A model generated the notes under the pieces. That model searched no databases. It saw nothing but the letters and a program-made list of their open reading frames with translations, and was not told the DNA's origin. A DNA stretch of 64,000 nt from contig OX421962.1 of NCBI GenBank assembly GCA_949128115.1, positions 38,525,745 to 38,589,744 on the forward strand. The letters run 5' to 3'. This document shows positions 45,520 to 56,941 of the stretch, piece after piece. This DNA comes from Anaspis maculata (taxonomy: Eukaryota > Arthropoda > Insecta > Coleoptera > Scraptiidae). The position numbers were made by a program, and so were the translations under genes. Position 1 is the first letter of the stretch, and each line of letters opens with the position of its first letter.

Positions 45520-46502
45520 CAGTGACGGATTAACCAATAGGCTAAGTAGGCTGCAGCCTAGGGCGCCTGGATAAAAGGAGGCGCCGACCGAGGCGAAATC
45601 AGAAAAAAGCATGAATTCATCAAAGATGTTGTAGTTTCATGTTCCATATTGTTGCAATAATTTTAGGCCTGCTATAAAAGTTTGAAAGGTACTTTTTGGC
45701 ATCCACTCCCAAATGAAGAAATGCTATAGAAAAAATGAATCTAAATGCTGCCAACTGATGAATTATGAATAAAATAATTAAATCTCATTATAGGGTGACT
45801 ACCTATGCACCTTTGCTTATAAAAAAAACTGGTAACTGTACCCGAAAGTGAACCGCTGAAAAGGTGGAAGGTCTTGCCCCACGGCGTCGGCGTAAGACAC
45901 AGGGAAAAAGGTTGAATTTTCGGTTATAGCTCAAGCGACGAAGCGAATGAATGTCACCCGCCATCTTTGAAATAAGTAACATAAAATGACTTTTTTCAAG
46001 GAGACAGACCTTTACCAATATAAAGAAATGAAAATCACCTGCCCACAGGCTGAAAGGGTCTATTCAGTCACTAGTGGTCACTATAGTGTTCAACACTTTA
46101 CATACTTACCTAGGTAAGGTACTTACAGTGTGCTACTCTATGATTGTTTGTTCCATTTTATTTAATTTTATTTTGAATCAATTCATTCCCTTGATTTCAT
46201 TTTGTTAATCTAAGAATATGATGTCTAATATTAATTTGTTTTACTTTACATTTTGCCCCACTTTACTTTGTTTATAATACAAATGTATTTAAAAAACAAT
46301 AAACACAATTACAATTACTCTGTGATTGTATTCTGTCTACAATGTGATGTCAGTTTTGTTCTGTTCTTGAACAACCTATACATTTTTTCATTCAAATGTA
46401 CTGTTTAAAATTGAAAAAAATTAATTGTTGTAGTTCCAAAAGTGAAGGGGGGGCGCCGAAATGAATCAGCCTAGGGCGCCACTGCTGACTAATCCGGCAC
46501 TG
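45520..46502. mobile_element. hAT-superfamily non-autonomous element with perfect 8-bp duplication
   Basis: TTTCTATG flanks the element on both sides (45512-45519 and 46503-46510). The terminal inverted repeats are CAGTGACGGATTA at the left and the mirror TAATCCGGCACTG at the right. Both subterminal regions carry CCTAGGGCGCC. An 8-bp duplication with CAGTG ends is diagnostic of hAT. The 983-bp interior has no transposase domain that I recognise. The right half (46150-46330) is a T-rich tract with AACAATAAACA, which may be the remnant of a 3' UTR. The element is non-autonomous. Confidence 0.88.
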
Positions 46503-46510
46503 TTTCTATG

Positions 46511-48840
46511 TCAACTACCGAAGAATTAGGCCGACGCGGAACACTGATGCTAACTGAATTTCAATTGGTTGGGAAGATTAAACGTTACCTCGCTTAGAAG
46601 ATGAATGAAATATATACCTACCTATGCCAGTGAAGCTATAGTTTTGTTAGGCAGTTTCAATTCTTCGTCTTCATAATTGAAACGTTACGACGGAAAATCA
46701 CCGAATCCAACACCTACTTCATATAATACAGTATTGATCCTCGAACATTAGGCACCCAATAAAAGGCCCCTTTTCACTTTTCCCTTTCGCACCAAATGGT
46801 CATTCCAACGGCCCCAATTTTAAACGTGCCAGCAAAACAGCCCCCACCCTCCACGCGCCGGATAGACATTATAATCATATTTATATGCCTCGTTCAATTT
46901 TAATTTCTAATTTCGTACCGTTTTCAGCATCCATTTCGTTTAATTATACTTGCGTGCGAATTGAGAGGGGGAGAGACCAGGGAGAGAGAGAACAGAACGG
47001 GAAAGTGAGATTCGCCATCAGGAAAGAGGCAAACAGCAATTCGCCAGCCAGTCCCCAAAAAACCCCCTGCGCGTCCCTTTAATGAACTACTTATTTTAGA
47101 AGAGACAATACGGGCCTGGGGATGCTCCCAGTTCATCTCGTTTAATTATTTTTTCCACGGTGGCCTGAGATGGGACGAGTTGCGCATCGCCTTCTCTTGT
47201 ACACCCCCAAAAGGCTTGCGACAAAGATAAAGAGCAACTTTCTTTGTTTATCTCTTCGTCTATAGTTTTTGCAAGATTCTTGTTTGCTAATTGCTTTTTT
47301 AAGTCAAGCGCGCTTCATATTCTTTTGATGTTGTTCTGGTAGCGGGCATTAGAAAACTCAATTTTTCAGGTCTGCACTCTGCAGTGCCATATCGTCAAGC
47401 GCCCAGCTTCCACCCGTGCGCACCAGCCACAACTTGATGTTTGATTAATTTCCTGTGGTTGTCGTCGTCGAGTTATTGTGTACCTTTTTCGCTGGTTGGA
47501 AAGTCGCTGTTTGTTCTTTTGAATGGAAGAACAAAGCACGGCGATAATATTTAAATTCGACTTACTCGGGTACCCAATTCCACAAGATGAGTGACATGTC
47601 CGTAATGAACTCACCTGTAACAAGGAAAAAGCAATTACTATACAATGTTTTCGCAGAAATGTTGAAAGAAATAAAAAAAAATTACAGCTCCGTCATGTTT
47701 TATCTATCCGCAAAAGCGCCGGCGACAGTTTCAGTTCCCGGTCAATTTATTTCCAAGGCAGGGATATACAGAGTTTTAACAAGTTTTGTAAAACCAGGTG
47801 TGTAAATTGGACGGAATGGCCGGTTGGAAATTGTGTTCCGTGTTATTGGGCGAATTTAGCATTTTCACGATCGGGCGACAACAACAAAATGTAACCTTCA
47901 ATTACCCATCAACATGTCAATAAAATGTTTAGTTTCCCGAAGAGTAATGATGCAGCCTATTCTACAGTTTCGCGTGGATTAAAGGAGGATGCCGAACATC
48001 ACCAACGCTGTATTTTACCGAGGGGGTCGTTTGCCAGCAAACCCGAATAAAAGTGGCAAAATGGTAAAACAGGAGATCGATTTTGTTCGTTCGTACCAGA
48101 GATTCGGTTCAAATGACACTGTTCTGGCCACCTGCAATGAATTCACTTTTTTTTTTCATCACATTTTCCCAGCAATCAGCATTTACTTCTGAATATCACT
48201 CGAGTGAAATAGGTTCCCATTTTAGCGCATTTCCCTAGCAAATTTGCTATTACCGGCGCTTTGATGCACATACTTACATTCTATCATTCTGATAATCGTT
48301 TTAAGCTAAGCTTACAGCAAGTGGAAAAAATACCCATAGATTTCCACTTTATACTGTAACGATCCGTTTGACCGTTACAGTACCTACGTATCCCGGCATA
48401 ATTTGAAATTCCAGTTATTATCGCTCCACTTCCACAACAATGACGTACAGGCTGATGCAAAAAGCCTAGTCTCTTCAGAATCAGACTCATTTTATTGGCC
48501 AAAATGAAAAACAGGTACGTTGGCAAGTCATCAGGTAGTGGAGCAGCAAACACAAGGTGGTTAGACAAAACCATGCAAGAATCCACAGTAAACAAGCATG
48601 TTACATACAGACCACAGAACGTAAGAAATAGGTCCTTTGTATCTTAGACCTCAGAAGTTTTTCTTCTATGCTTACATTTCTACTTCTTATATTTTGACTT
48701 ACCATTTGTTATTAAAACGGATCCTAGCGCTTTTTTAATCGGTGCGATTTTGACTCAGGACCATCAAACTAAAGGCGAAAGGTAGTGTGTTATTATCAAA
48801 ATCTTCGACTAGAAAGGAGCGGAAGTAAACGACCGTCAAA
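46511..48840. other. Non-coding, higher-complexity stretch, no gene supported
   Basis: The part at 46.86-47.2 kb combines TTTATATGCC, TTTAATTATAC, a GAGAGGGGGAGAGACCAGGG purine tract and TTTAATTATTTTTTCC. It resembles insect regulatory DNA. A 9-bp perfect inverted pair (ACTGTAACG/CGTTACAGT) lies at 48353-48381. Frames of 60-100 codons carry no recognised domain. Confidence 0.35.
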
Positions 48841-48858
48841 AAAGAAGTTCTAAGAGTC

Positions 48859-48973
48859 TTCCAGAAGGTAAGAGCATACGTTGAAGAGACCTATTTCACC
48901 GTCAAATAGACCATTGACCCCTGGACGACTGACAAGATGCTCTATCAAAGTCCGACAATATGACTTCAACATT
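48859..48973 (+). pseudogene. Decayed Ty3/gypsy pol: RNase H remnant
   Basis: Two adjacent frames give pieces of a retrotransposon RNase H domain. The first is VRAYVEETYFTVK, followed by a stop at 48907-48909. The second, after a frameshift, is GRLTRCSIKVRQYDFNI at 48923-48973. In intact gypsy-type pol proteins these correspond to the FTV-TDH strand and the GRLARW..QxYDF helix. The reading is broken by a stop and a frameshift, so the copy is dead. It belongs with the integrase remnant 1.2 kb downstream on the same strand. Confidence 0.65.
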
Positions 48974-49759
48974 TTAGCAACCGAAAAGACGAGGTCTTGG
49001 ACGAGATCATGTGGAACCCTACATGTTGACGCGACGCGGTCAGTGCCAGTCCCGGACCGTATACATGTAGGAGATCAAGTGAGAGTGAGTGGTGACGTCG
49101 AAGGATCTTTGAAACTTGATACAGGGCAAAACGGTTGATAAAGGAAGATGTTGAGGAGGGCGTAGCGTGTAGTAGGCCTTCCAGTCGGGTGATAACTTGA
49201 CTTCAGCAACGTTAGCCGCTACAAAGAGTTGGATGGGAGACAAGGAGTCTTTCATCTGATTCGGAGCGGGTCTGGAACTCCTCCTCGGGTAATCTTAGGC
49301 AAACCCTCAAGTATACATGTCTCCAGCCGGCGGTACGGCAATGTGTAGAGGAAAACCGGCAATGTGTCTCTAACCGGAAATCCGGCAGCATGGTCGGGAG
49401 GCAGACAGAGTCAGGAATACCGGCGCAGGGAGCGTGGATGTGTTGAACTCCCACACCTGCGGTTCGGGGATGAAAGACGAGGTCAACCGTGCGCTTGTCA
49501 GCCCCAGTGCTTGGATGGACCGACCATCAAACATCCAGGAACCACATTGCGGCTCGGTGAGTCCGGCTGGTCTGGCCCAATAATGAGGCCTACGTGCCAG
49601 GTGAAACTATGTTCCACCAACTCCCCAAATAGAATCCAAAATCCAGAAAGGAAGATGTTGAGGAATGTTGAGAATAGTCTGCTGAATTCTCAGTCTTGGC
49701 AAAAACACACTCGTGCCTTATACTGAGAATAAAAAAATCAAGTTTGGTTTTGCGATCTG

Positions 49760-50045
49760 TCGTCATCTTGTCTCGCCATATTTCAATTTTTCTGGAGTGT
49801 ATCGATTGTAAGAAAACTTGCAACATCCATTTGGTCTCGTATAACGATTTATAAGATCGATTTCACAATCCGCCGCCAATCCGCCATCTTGGCCTGGCCG
49901 TCATGTTGAACTTTTTAGCAATAAGTGAAGCAATCTGGAAGAACTTCGAATGATGTAAACATATTCTCCGCCATCATCTTGGCCCGCCATATTGACTTTC
50001 CCACAAGTCAACCGATTGTAGAAAAACTTCTCACTTTATCACTTT
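49760..50045 (+). repeat. CGCCATCTTGGCCNGCCAT repeats, diverged copies
   Basis: CGCCATCTTGGCCTGGCCGT, CGCCATCATCTTGGCCCGCC and GTCATCTTGTCTCGCCATAT each precede TTGAACTTTTT-like and ATCGATTGTA-like blocks. They are related to 24795-24885. The copies overlap the left part of the gypsy remnant. Confidence 0.55.
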
Positions 50046-50124
50046 GCGGATCCACCTGAAAGAAAATGCGCAAATGAGACTCATGCCCGTGAGGCCATAT
50101 TCACTTGATTGTTGATATTTCGAC

Positions 50125-50490
50125 CCGTGGAGATCATGATTTGTAATCATGGACCTAATTTCTGAAACAGGTTCTCAGGACCTATGGTATTCGTCAAAGC
50201 TTTACTGCTAATTAACATCCCCAAAATACTCCTATGGAGCGTGTCAATCGGACTTTGGAGACTATGATTCGTTGAGATGTCACTGACACTGAGAACTACA
50301 TAAATTGGGACTTGAACTTCTAGAAGTTAACCTTGTGGACCTCTTCAGGACATGTACACTGTACAGTGAGGTTGAGCAACGATTGCAGAAAGCTGCCGAG
50401 AAGAAGAAGCGAATCGACCTGAGACCTCGCGCCGTTTCTTATGAGATCGGTTCTCATGTACTGCGCAAGATTTTTTTTGTCATGTACTTA
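50125..50490 (+). pseudogene. Decayed Ty3/gypsy pol: integrase remnant
   Basis: Matches to the end of the integrase catalytic core and the C-terminal domain. YGIRQSFTAN then a stop is followed in frame by ERVNRTLETMIR (50237-50272) and another stop. A second frame gives EVEQRLQKAAEKKKRIDLR (about 50368-50424) and VSYEIGSHVLRK. The ERVNRTL helix and the GxHVLR motif are characteristic of gypsy-group integrases in insects. Multiple stops and a frame change show it is a fossil. The intervening 48.98-50.12 kb should hold the zinc-finger and early core domains but is too decayed to read. Confidence 0.75.
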
Positions 50491-51269
50491 TGAGCTGAGC
50501 GACTTGAATGGAAAACTGTGCGCAACGTAGCACGTAAAAGATTTGAAACCCGCCGGGATGGGAAATCCTGGAGATCGGAATTAGTTGAATTTCATGTTCG
50601 TCCTCTTGTGGTGGGCTGTAGAATAACTCAAAGGAAGTCAACCGAGGAGTATAAATCCTATCATATCAGCTCTGCTATGATTCTTACAAGTTTAATTCTA
50701 TCGTTTTGATCTTTTGTGGGGGAGAAATCTTCTAACAGTTCGCACTTTATTTGGTCATGCAGTTGTGGTTTTGAGGTAAGCTTTTACTTTTGTGCGTTCT
50801 TTATTCATGTCGTTTGTTTTGTTTCATAACCGTCCTTTTAGTCCAGTATTTTTTGAATACTTGCTCTTTTGCGGGGCAGGAAGATGCCGCAAGACCGCAA
50901 AGGCTGGTCAAGCCAGGATGAGTGGAATTCCAAGTCCCTCAACACTTTTTGGTGTGATTTCAAGTTCGATATAAAACCAATCTTAAGGGAAACTGAACCC
51001 TTTTATAGTTTCGAAATATGTATAGAAAACAGAAATTCAATACTTATTTCGTAAGTAGTTGATATTTCTTACTCACGCTCCTTTTTTTTTGCCCTGCATC
51101 AACTACTAAATTATTATAGCAGGTTTTTCAGTGTTTTTTTTTCAATAACGATAACAGTGATGACGATAACAACGAAGACAGTAGAGTTTTGTTCCGATGG
51201 CTTTCTCGTTTCATCCCTTTTTCCGGGGCATCACCGCACGATAGTAGATACCCCAGTACTGAGGAACGC

Positions 51270-51390
51270 GTGAAACAATCCATCTGGCCCAGTGCGGATT
51301 TTAACCTGGAACCTTCGCCTTTGAAAGCGGGACCAAGTTCACCGTGCTACCGACTGGCTTACACTCATAGTTCTGCCACCAACAGCTTAC
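51270..51390 (-). repeat. Possible tRNA-derived SINE head
   Basis: On the minus strand, GTAAGCCAGTCGGTAGCACG resembles a tRNA D-arm/A-box. About 40 bases further, AAGGTTCCAGGTTAAAATCC resembles a T-arm/B-box. The downstream sequence (CTATCGTGCGGTGATGCCCC) has no tRNA character. No second copy exists in the window to confirm a SINE family. Confidence 0.3.
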
Positions 51391-51899
51391 TCCAATCTTT
51401 CGAAATGACGAAACTAAAAGGTTCGAGGTTCAAAGGACAACCCTTTGACTTTTTATAACTTCAAAAATAAAAATCGATAAATTTTTTTCTATTGTTTTTG
51501 TGGGCTTTATAAAAGATTCCATATAGCGTATATTGTTTTGGTACGACACTTTTGAATCATCCTGTGGGTACGGTCAAAGCCTATCTTGAGCAGGGATGCG
51601 TCCATGCCCTCCGTAATTGCCGGCTGACTATTTTGTACCCCAGAATCTCACGGCCTACGAAATAATCTATATGCGTGCACTTGGAGAGAAAGTCGTGAAA
51701 ATCGTGAAAATCGTGAGAATCGTGAAAATCCTTGAACCTCGAAGCCAAACAAGTTTTATCATCCCTGGGATCCCCTTGAAATGTTTCGGAATTCTCTGTG
51801 TTCTTATAGCCGTGCCCACTGGCGAAGTTCCTCAGAGGCTTTCGAACTCCCCGATTGATATCGCCTCGCGACTAGATTTTTAAATTTCAATCCACGGAA

Positions 51900-53090
51900 G
51901 GAAAGTGAACAGTTATTATTCAAACAAGAAACTTGACTGATGAAGGACATCGAGCAAGGTTACACCGTTGATGATTAGGTACACTCTGTAAGTTTCTCGC
52001 TGCAATATCGCTAATGACGGAAGTGTTCTTCTCTTGTAAAACAAAAAACTTGCAGATGAAAACGATCTTTGTTGCCTCATCATGCGAACCAGAAATCCAT
52101 TTAGGCCGGATCGGAACGCACCCACCCTGTAGGGCACGCGTTAAAAGGAAACACAGCAAAGGATGTGAAAATTCCCACGCGTGGAGAAGAGGTTGGTGGC
52201 GGTCCCTTTAGAACCGACGCGACCGACGGCCGATGGTTTAGTGGAATTAATGTGCTTTTTACTCCCAGAGTGCTGCCGCCTCCTGCCTCGCCAGTGCCAT
52301 CCGCCGTCTCCAGAGAGGAGTCTGCTCTTCTGCGGTGGCGGGCGTATTCCCGCTGCCGCCACCGCAGCCAAAGCGCGGCACTAACCCCCAAGCCGTCGGG
52401 GCGTGATAAAAGCATCGTAACGTGCATGCATAGCCATCAGCCACTTTTCCGGTTGCCACTCATAGATCCTATCAATCAAGATGCCGAAGTGAGATTGCTT
52501 TGTGCACACGCTCAGAAAGATTGCCAGAGAGATCCTGCATCTATCCCTTCGTACAAACCGCAGGATGCCTCCCTCACGGCCCGCCGCCGCCGCCGGTAAA
52601 TCTCTTGGATATTCAATAAACTTCCCTCTTGCTGGAAAATTAGCGATGGAGGCGGCGGCGTTAAGGGAAAGCGGAAAATTCCGCCCGGAGCGGGGTGATG
52701 GTGCGCGAGAAATACCCGAGAAGCGTTCTTTTGTGAAGAGCGGTTCGCACATTTTTGAGCAGCATGCATGCCGAAGAGGGTATACGACAGCAGAGAGTTA
52801 CATGAAGCTGCAAAATTATTATTATTTTCGTCATCAAATGAAATATAAAATCGGCTTTCGGGGTTTAGGTGTGTCCTCGGGTTTTCCACGCTGGATGCCC
52901 ACACAGTGTGGGAGATAAAACAGTGGTTTTTTTTGGTGTAAGCTCAACAATGCAATTCTGCAATAATTATTTAAATTCAATCAAACTGGAATCACTATTT
53001 CCACAATTTATTCAAATTGATCAGGTATCGTTTACATGCAATGAAAGCAAGCAAACTGTATGTTTAATCGACCGATAAAATTGACTGCAT
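51900..53090. other. GC-rich non-coding stretch, no gene supported
   Basis: From 52.1 to 52.9 kb the DNA is rich in CpG and GCCGCCGCC-type triplets. Frames of 100-144 codons occur on both strands at once, as expected of GC-rich DNA without stops. None begins with a convincing ATG or shows a domain. Confidence 0.35.
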
Positions 53091-53608
53091 TGTTACGAGC
53101 GGCGATTCTGGATAACACGCGATCTTTCCAGACTCTTCCCATTAGGTCACAGTGTACAAGTGCGGAGCTCTGGTGCATTCTAAAACGTGCGTGTAGGCTT
53201 TGACCCGTGGAACTGAATGGAGACTTCAATGGTGGGTCAAGATACATCTGTTCATTTTGGCGGAGGTGCCGACATTCCAGAACACAGGGAAGCACGCGAA
53301 AGGTGTGTGATTATTCGGGAGTCGTCTAGAGAGCCGGGATCGTATGCCGGGCCACTGTGGAATTTTTTGGAGGACGATGGAAAGCTCAAGAACGCTAGTC
53401 GGAGGGGTATATAAAGCACCGTCCTCGGCCTAGACAGTCAGACTGAATTCGAAGTGGTAGCGAGCGGATAGAAGCGAAGTAGTCTCAGCAATATTCCTAA
53501 GTAAATAATTGTTGGCGTGTATTTATTGTAGTGCGAAGTAATAAACAGTGTGTGTTTTAAAACGATCGTGTCAATTTATAAACAAACCCGTACGCGAAAT
53601 ACGCAGCA
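53091..53608 (+). mobile_element. Solo LTR of a Ty3/gypsy-like retrotransposon, copy 2 (518 bp)
   Basis: It begins TGTTACGAGCGGCGATTC and ends GAAATACGCAGCA. Along its length it matches the reverse complement of 34224-34739, sharing the ATTTTGGCGGA, GTGTGATTATTC, GCCGG and TAAACAGTGTGTGTTTTAAA blocks. A TATATAAAG box at 53408-53416 and AATAAA at 53540-53545 give the expected U3-R-U5 layout. The flanks are GCAT (53087-53090) and GTAT (53609-53612), a 4-bp duplication with one change. It may be a solo LTR, or less likely the 3' LTR of the decayed pol at 48.9-50.5 kb. Confidence 0.8.
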
Positions 53609-53904
53609 GTATCATTATTGAATAGATAGATAGAATTTCATCAAATAACCGTTGGTTTCGCCTATTTCTAGGATACCTTATAGGAAAATGGATCACATAT
53701 TGTTTGACCCGTTTTTTCAAATTATACTGAACGGTGTAAACTGCATCTTGATTATCTTCAGCCATTTTCAGTAATCAAGTTTTGACAATCAGCAAATATA
53801 GTGAATTTTCACCTCTCATCGCAAATGAAGAAATTAGACGTGCTAGCCAATCCATACGATGGATGTTGTCTTCCGTTACAACTTTGTTCACTATGATCTA
53901 TGTG

Positions 53905-54093
53905 CATGACCTTGAGCTGTCAACGCGTAGGACACACAGAGCTCATGGTGGTGAAAATAATAGCGTCTTGTGGCGATCTTTGACAGCAGATAGCTGGCAG
54001 ACGACAGCTTTGACGTAGTTGTTGCAACTTGTTTTGACATCAGAGATGACATTATTTATTTCTGGTGTATTTGTTGGTTGTTAATGTTGTGAT
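53905..54093 (-). repeat. Interspersed repeat, copy 2 (first copy at 10660-10823)
   Basis: The reverse complement matches 10660-10823 from GGCTCCATCACAAC to CATGCACATAG. It includes about 25 extra bases in the middle. Confidence 0.75.
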
Positions 54094-54565
54094 GGAGCCA
54101 CCACGTGAAGGAAATTGAAAATGTTTTTATGTTTTATTTGTATCAGTGAACGATCCGCTTCAAAGTTAGTTTCAAAAATTGCTTGTACTGTAATCTATCA
54201 TCTATCGGCCAATCCCGAAAGATCACGATGATGCCTCTTCGTAAATTTTCACTTAATGCTATTAATGCTTTATTGAATTTTGGTTCCTGCTTGTGTACTT
54301 TGTTAGATTAACTTCAATGCAAATGCAAGCATATTTTTATTCCAGGCATGAAAAAACAGTCATATCGGAACCGACGAAAACGTTATCATGCTAAGTGTGA
54401 TGCAGGAGTAAGTGTTATCTGCTCTGTTTTTTCCGCCAAAACAATTCCGACGAATTTTATTTCAATAGTAGCGTCATGAAATTCAAAACATTAGGTAGAG
54501 ATAAAATGAAAGTTTAAAAAATTATTGAAAATAATAACTTTCCACTGTTATCAATTTATTTACTA

Positions 54566-55390
54566 TAGTAGGTTCACTTGTACCGTGATTCTAGTTGGCT
54601 GTGAGATTTTGTTTCTAAGTTTCCAAATCTGATATTTGAAAACTCCCTAGAACTTGGCAGTTGGTTGCATTGATGTTTGAAAGTTAAAGCTTGACAACAT
54701 CAACAACATTACCGTTTATGTCAAATAGACTGAAAATCACAAGTTCCACGGAAATTGTGGTGGAATTATGCCCATTACTGTGAAAACTGTGTTTGCGCCT
54801 CAGCTTGTGTCTTGAACAATAACGTCCGGTGCCCATTTTGAAGCCCTCGAGGGTGCCATCAAGAACTCGCTTCTGGGAGAAAATTGGCGGAGTATAGGGG
54901 CTGGGCATGTACCCCATAACGTTCAGCTTTGCGGAGAAGACGTGAATTTATTTTCAAAAACCACATAATATGAAAGCATTGTGAACTATTTCTGGTTTAT
55001 AAAAGAAGTACCCACACTCTGGAAGACTGGGAACTCTGGGAAGCTACCTACACTCCTCTAATTTTTGTGTGGATGGGATTCGTCGGCGTGATTACCTAAT
55101 TTCACTGCTCAGGACATCGTACTGGAACAAGAAATTTACAGAACTTGTGAAAGGTGAACTACATCCACTCCAAACTTGCAATTTGCAAAGTTAATTTTGG
55201 TAATTTTTTCATTTTTGACAGGAACAGCCGACACATCAACATATCCTATCTTGACAAAAACGCACCAACATAACCTATCTTTCGAAGCCAGACGCTCAGG
55301 CGCACACTAGGCAGTTGGACGTGAAGTCCACAATGCCAAACTGTGAAATTTGCCCAGCCTACTAGAATCACGGTACAAGTGAACCTACTA
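54566..55390. mobile_element. TA-flanked inverted-repeat element, 825 bp
   Basis: TAGTAGGTTCACTTGTACCG, continuing TGATTCTAGT, is mirrored exactly at the right (ACTAGAATCA, CGGTACAAGTGAACCTACTA). TA flanks both ends (54564-54565 and 55391-55392). The terminal repeat is about 30 bp, followed by GGCTG on both sides. The interior has a 78-codon minus frame (54684-54917) of no recognised family. It is probably non-autonomous. Confidence 0.8.
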
Positions 55391-55416
55391 TAATTAATTT
55401 CCATTGTAAGTATGTA

Positions 55417-55654
55417 CAGTGGCGGACAATGGAATTAGAACAATTTTGAAGTGTCAGTTTTCGAATTTAAATTGCTCATGTTATGGAAGTGATGTGAGGA
55501 AACTACTCACTTTACAGTTCTAGTCTCATGTTTTGGGACAAAATTATCTTCCGAAGTCTAATCGTACGGCCGTGATTCCAATTCAAGAACTGACCAATTT
55601 GACAGGAGTTTTCTTGGTGTTTACACCATTATTCCGTTCTACTGTCCGCTACTA
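55417..55654. mobile_element. Tc1/mariner-type MITE, 238 bp, CAGTGGCGGACA end
   Basis: The left end is CAGTGGCGGACAATGGAATT, and the right end on the reverse strand is TAGTAGCGGACAGTAGAACG. TA flanks both ends (55415-55416 and 55655-55656). CAGTGGCGGACA-type ends are widespread among Tc1-like elements of insects. It is non-coding and lies 25 bases from the preceding element. Confidence 0.75.
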
Positions 55655-55659
55655 TAGCT

Positions 55660-56941
55660 ACCTTACCTACATCTCGATTTTTGTGCGTAAATTTTACTGA
55701 AAAAAGGGTATCGCCTGATAGCTTACAAATAAAAATTGCCGAACAAAAATTTAAGCAGGTAAACAAATCTCCCATCCCCCCCTTCCTGGTGAGTTCAACA
55801 GTTAAGACCCCCGTGGTGAGGTGACGACTGCGACTTTATCTTGAAGAGTTTTTCAGAAGAAAGGTTACGAGAGCGTCCCTTTGTATCTCGCTTTGTATAT
55901 TGTTCACTGAACGGAACGGTTTACATTCGAGTTCATGTTGTAAACGAACATTTCGAACGTTTCTGGTACAACAATTCCACAACATGGGCATGCGCAGAAC
56001 GGAATTGAAACATTGTTTTTGGTCGTTTTAGACGACACAAAATTCAGGTTTAAATTCAACACTAACTCAGGGTTGCTATATCAATACAACATATTTCTGG
56101 TGGCGACATACAGAGCGATTGAACATTAGTGACAATGGCTGACAGTTAGTACTAAATTTAAACCTCAAATAATAGTCCATATTAAAAATCAAGGCGCAGG
56201 CGCAGATCGGAAAAAAGACAACCACGTCATGTTTCTTGAAACTCCATGGAAACTCCCATATTTCCTCTCGCTCGTGTGTGTGAGATCCAGGGATGTGAGA
56301 TCTACTCTTGGATCATCTGCAGTGCGCATGCGCCCAAGATCATACCTAATTTACAAACCATTAGTAGGGAAAGTGCGAGTTATTAATATGGTTCATGAGG
56401 GTCGTGTAGCGGCTATTATGCTGGATTCTAGAAAAATTTAAGCTATTCTATTCAGTGGTTACTGGAGAAATCTTGTGGTTTCTTAATATGTTATACCGAC
56501 TTTCAAGAAAGTGCATCAAATTTTATTTTAAGATAAAAGCGCCTTATTTACCTGCTGTCGTCATAAGCACCAAAGCAACAGTGGAATTCGTCCCTGGAAA
56601 CATCATTCTATTATTCTTGAGCTTCAGTGACTCTGCTCGTCGCACCATTTAAATCTCCAGCATGTATAAGTTGTAGGGTCAAAAAAAGACGACAGGAATC
56701 AGATCAACAAGATACTTTTCCACGAAAAACAAAAAGTGGTGGACGACCAGACCTTTTCTGTCGACTATAATTTGCCTCTTCGGTTTATTGTTTGATTTGA
56801 GTTGCTAAAACACATTTTCTGTGAAAATTTCATCAAGAATCGGTTCATGACATTTTGGTGTTGCACTTTTTTAGGACTTTTAGTATACTTAACTTGTTGT
56901 GGATTAATAGAAACAATGCATTTTCAACGGATTTTAAGGCT
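55660..56941. other. Non-coding stretch, no gene recognised
   Basis: Short frames only, and no recognisable domain. A near-repeat, GTGTGAGATCCAGGGATGTG with AGATCTACTCTTGGATC, lies near 56275-56320. Confidence 0.4.

Noticed and set aside
52165..52599. 144-codon + frame, with 108- to 138-codon frames on both strands
   Set aside because: Open frames on several strands reflect scarce stops in GC-rich DNA. There is no convincing start and no domain.
50092..53612. Decayed gypsy pol plus LTR at 53091 as one element
   Set aside because: The order is compatible, but 2.5 kb of unrelated or GC-rich DNA lies between and no 5' LTR was found. The LTR has a near-matching duplication of its own, so a solo LTR is simpler.
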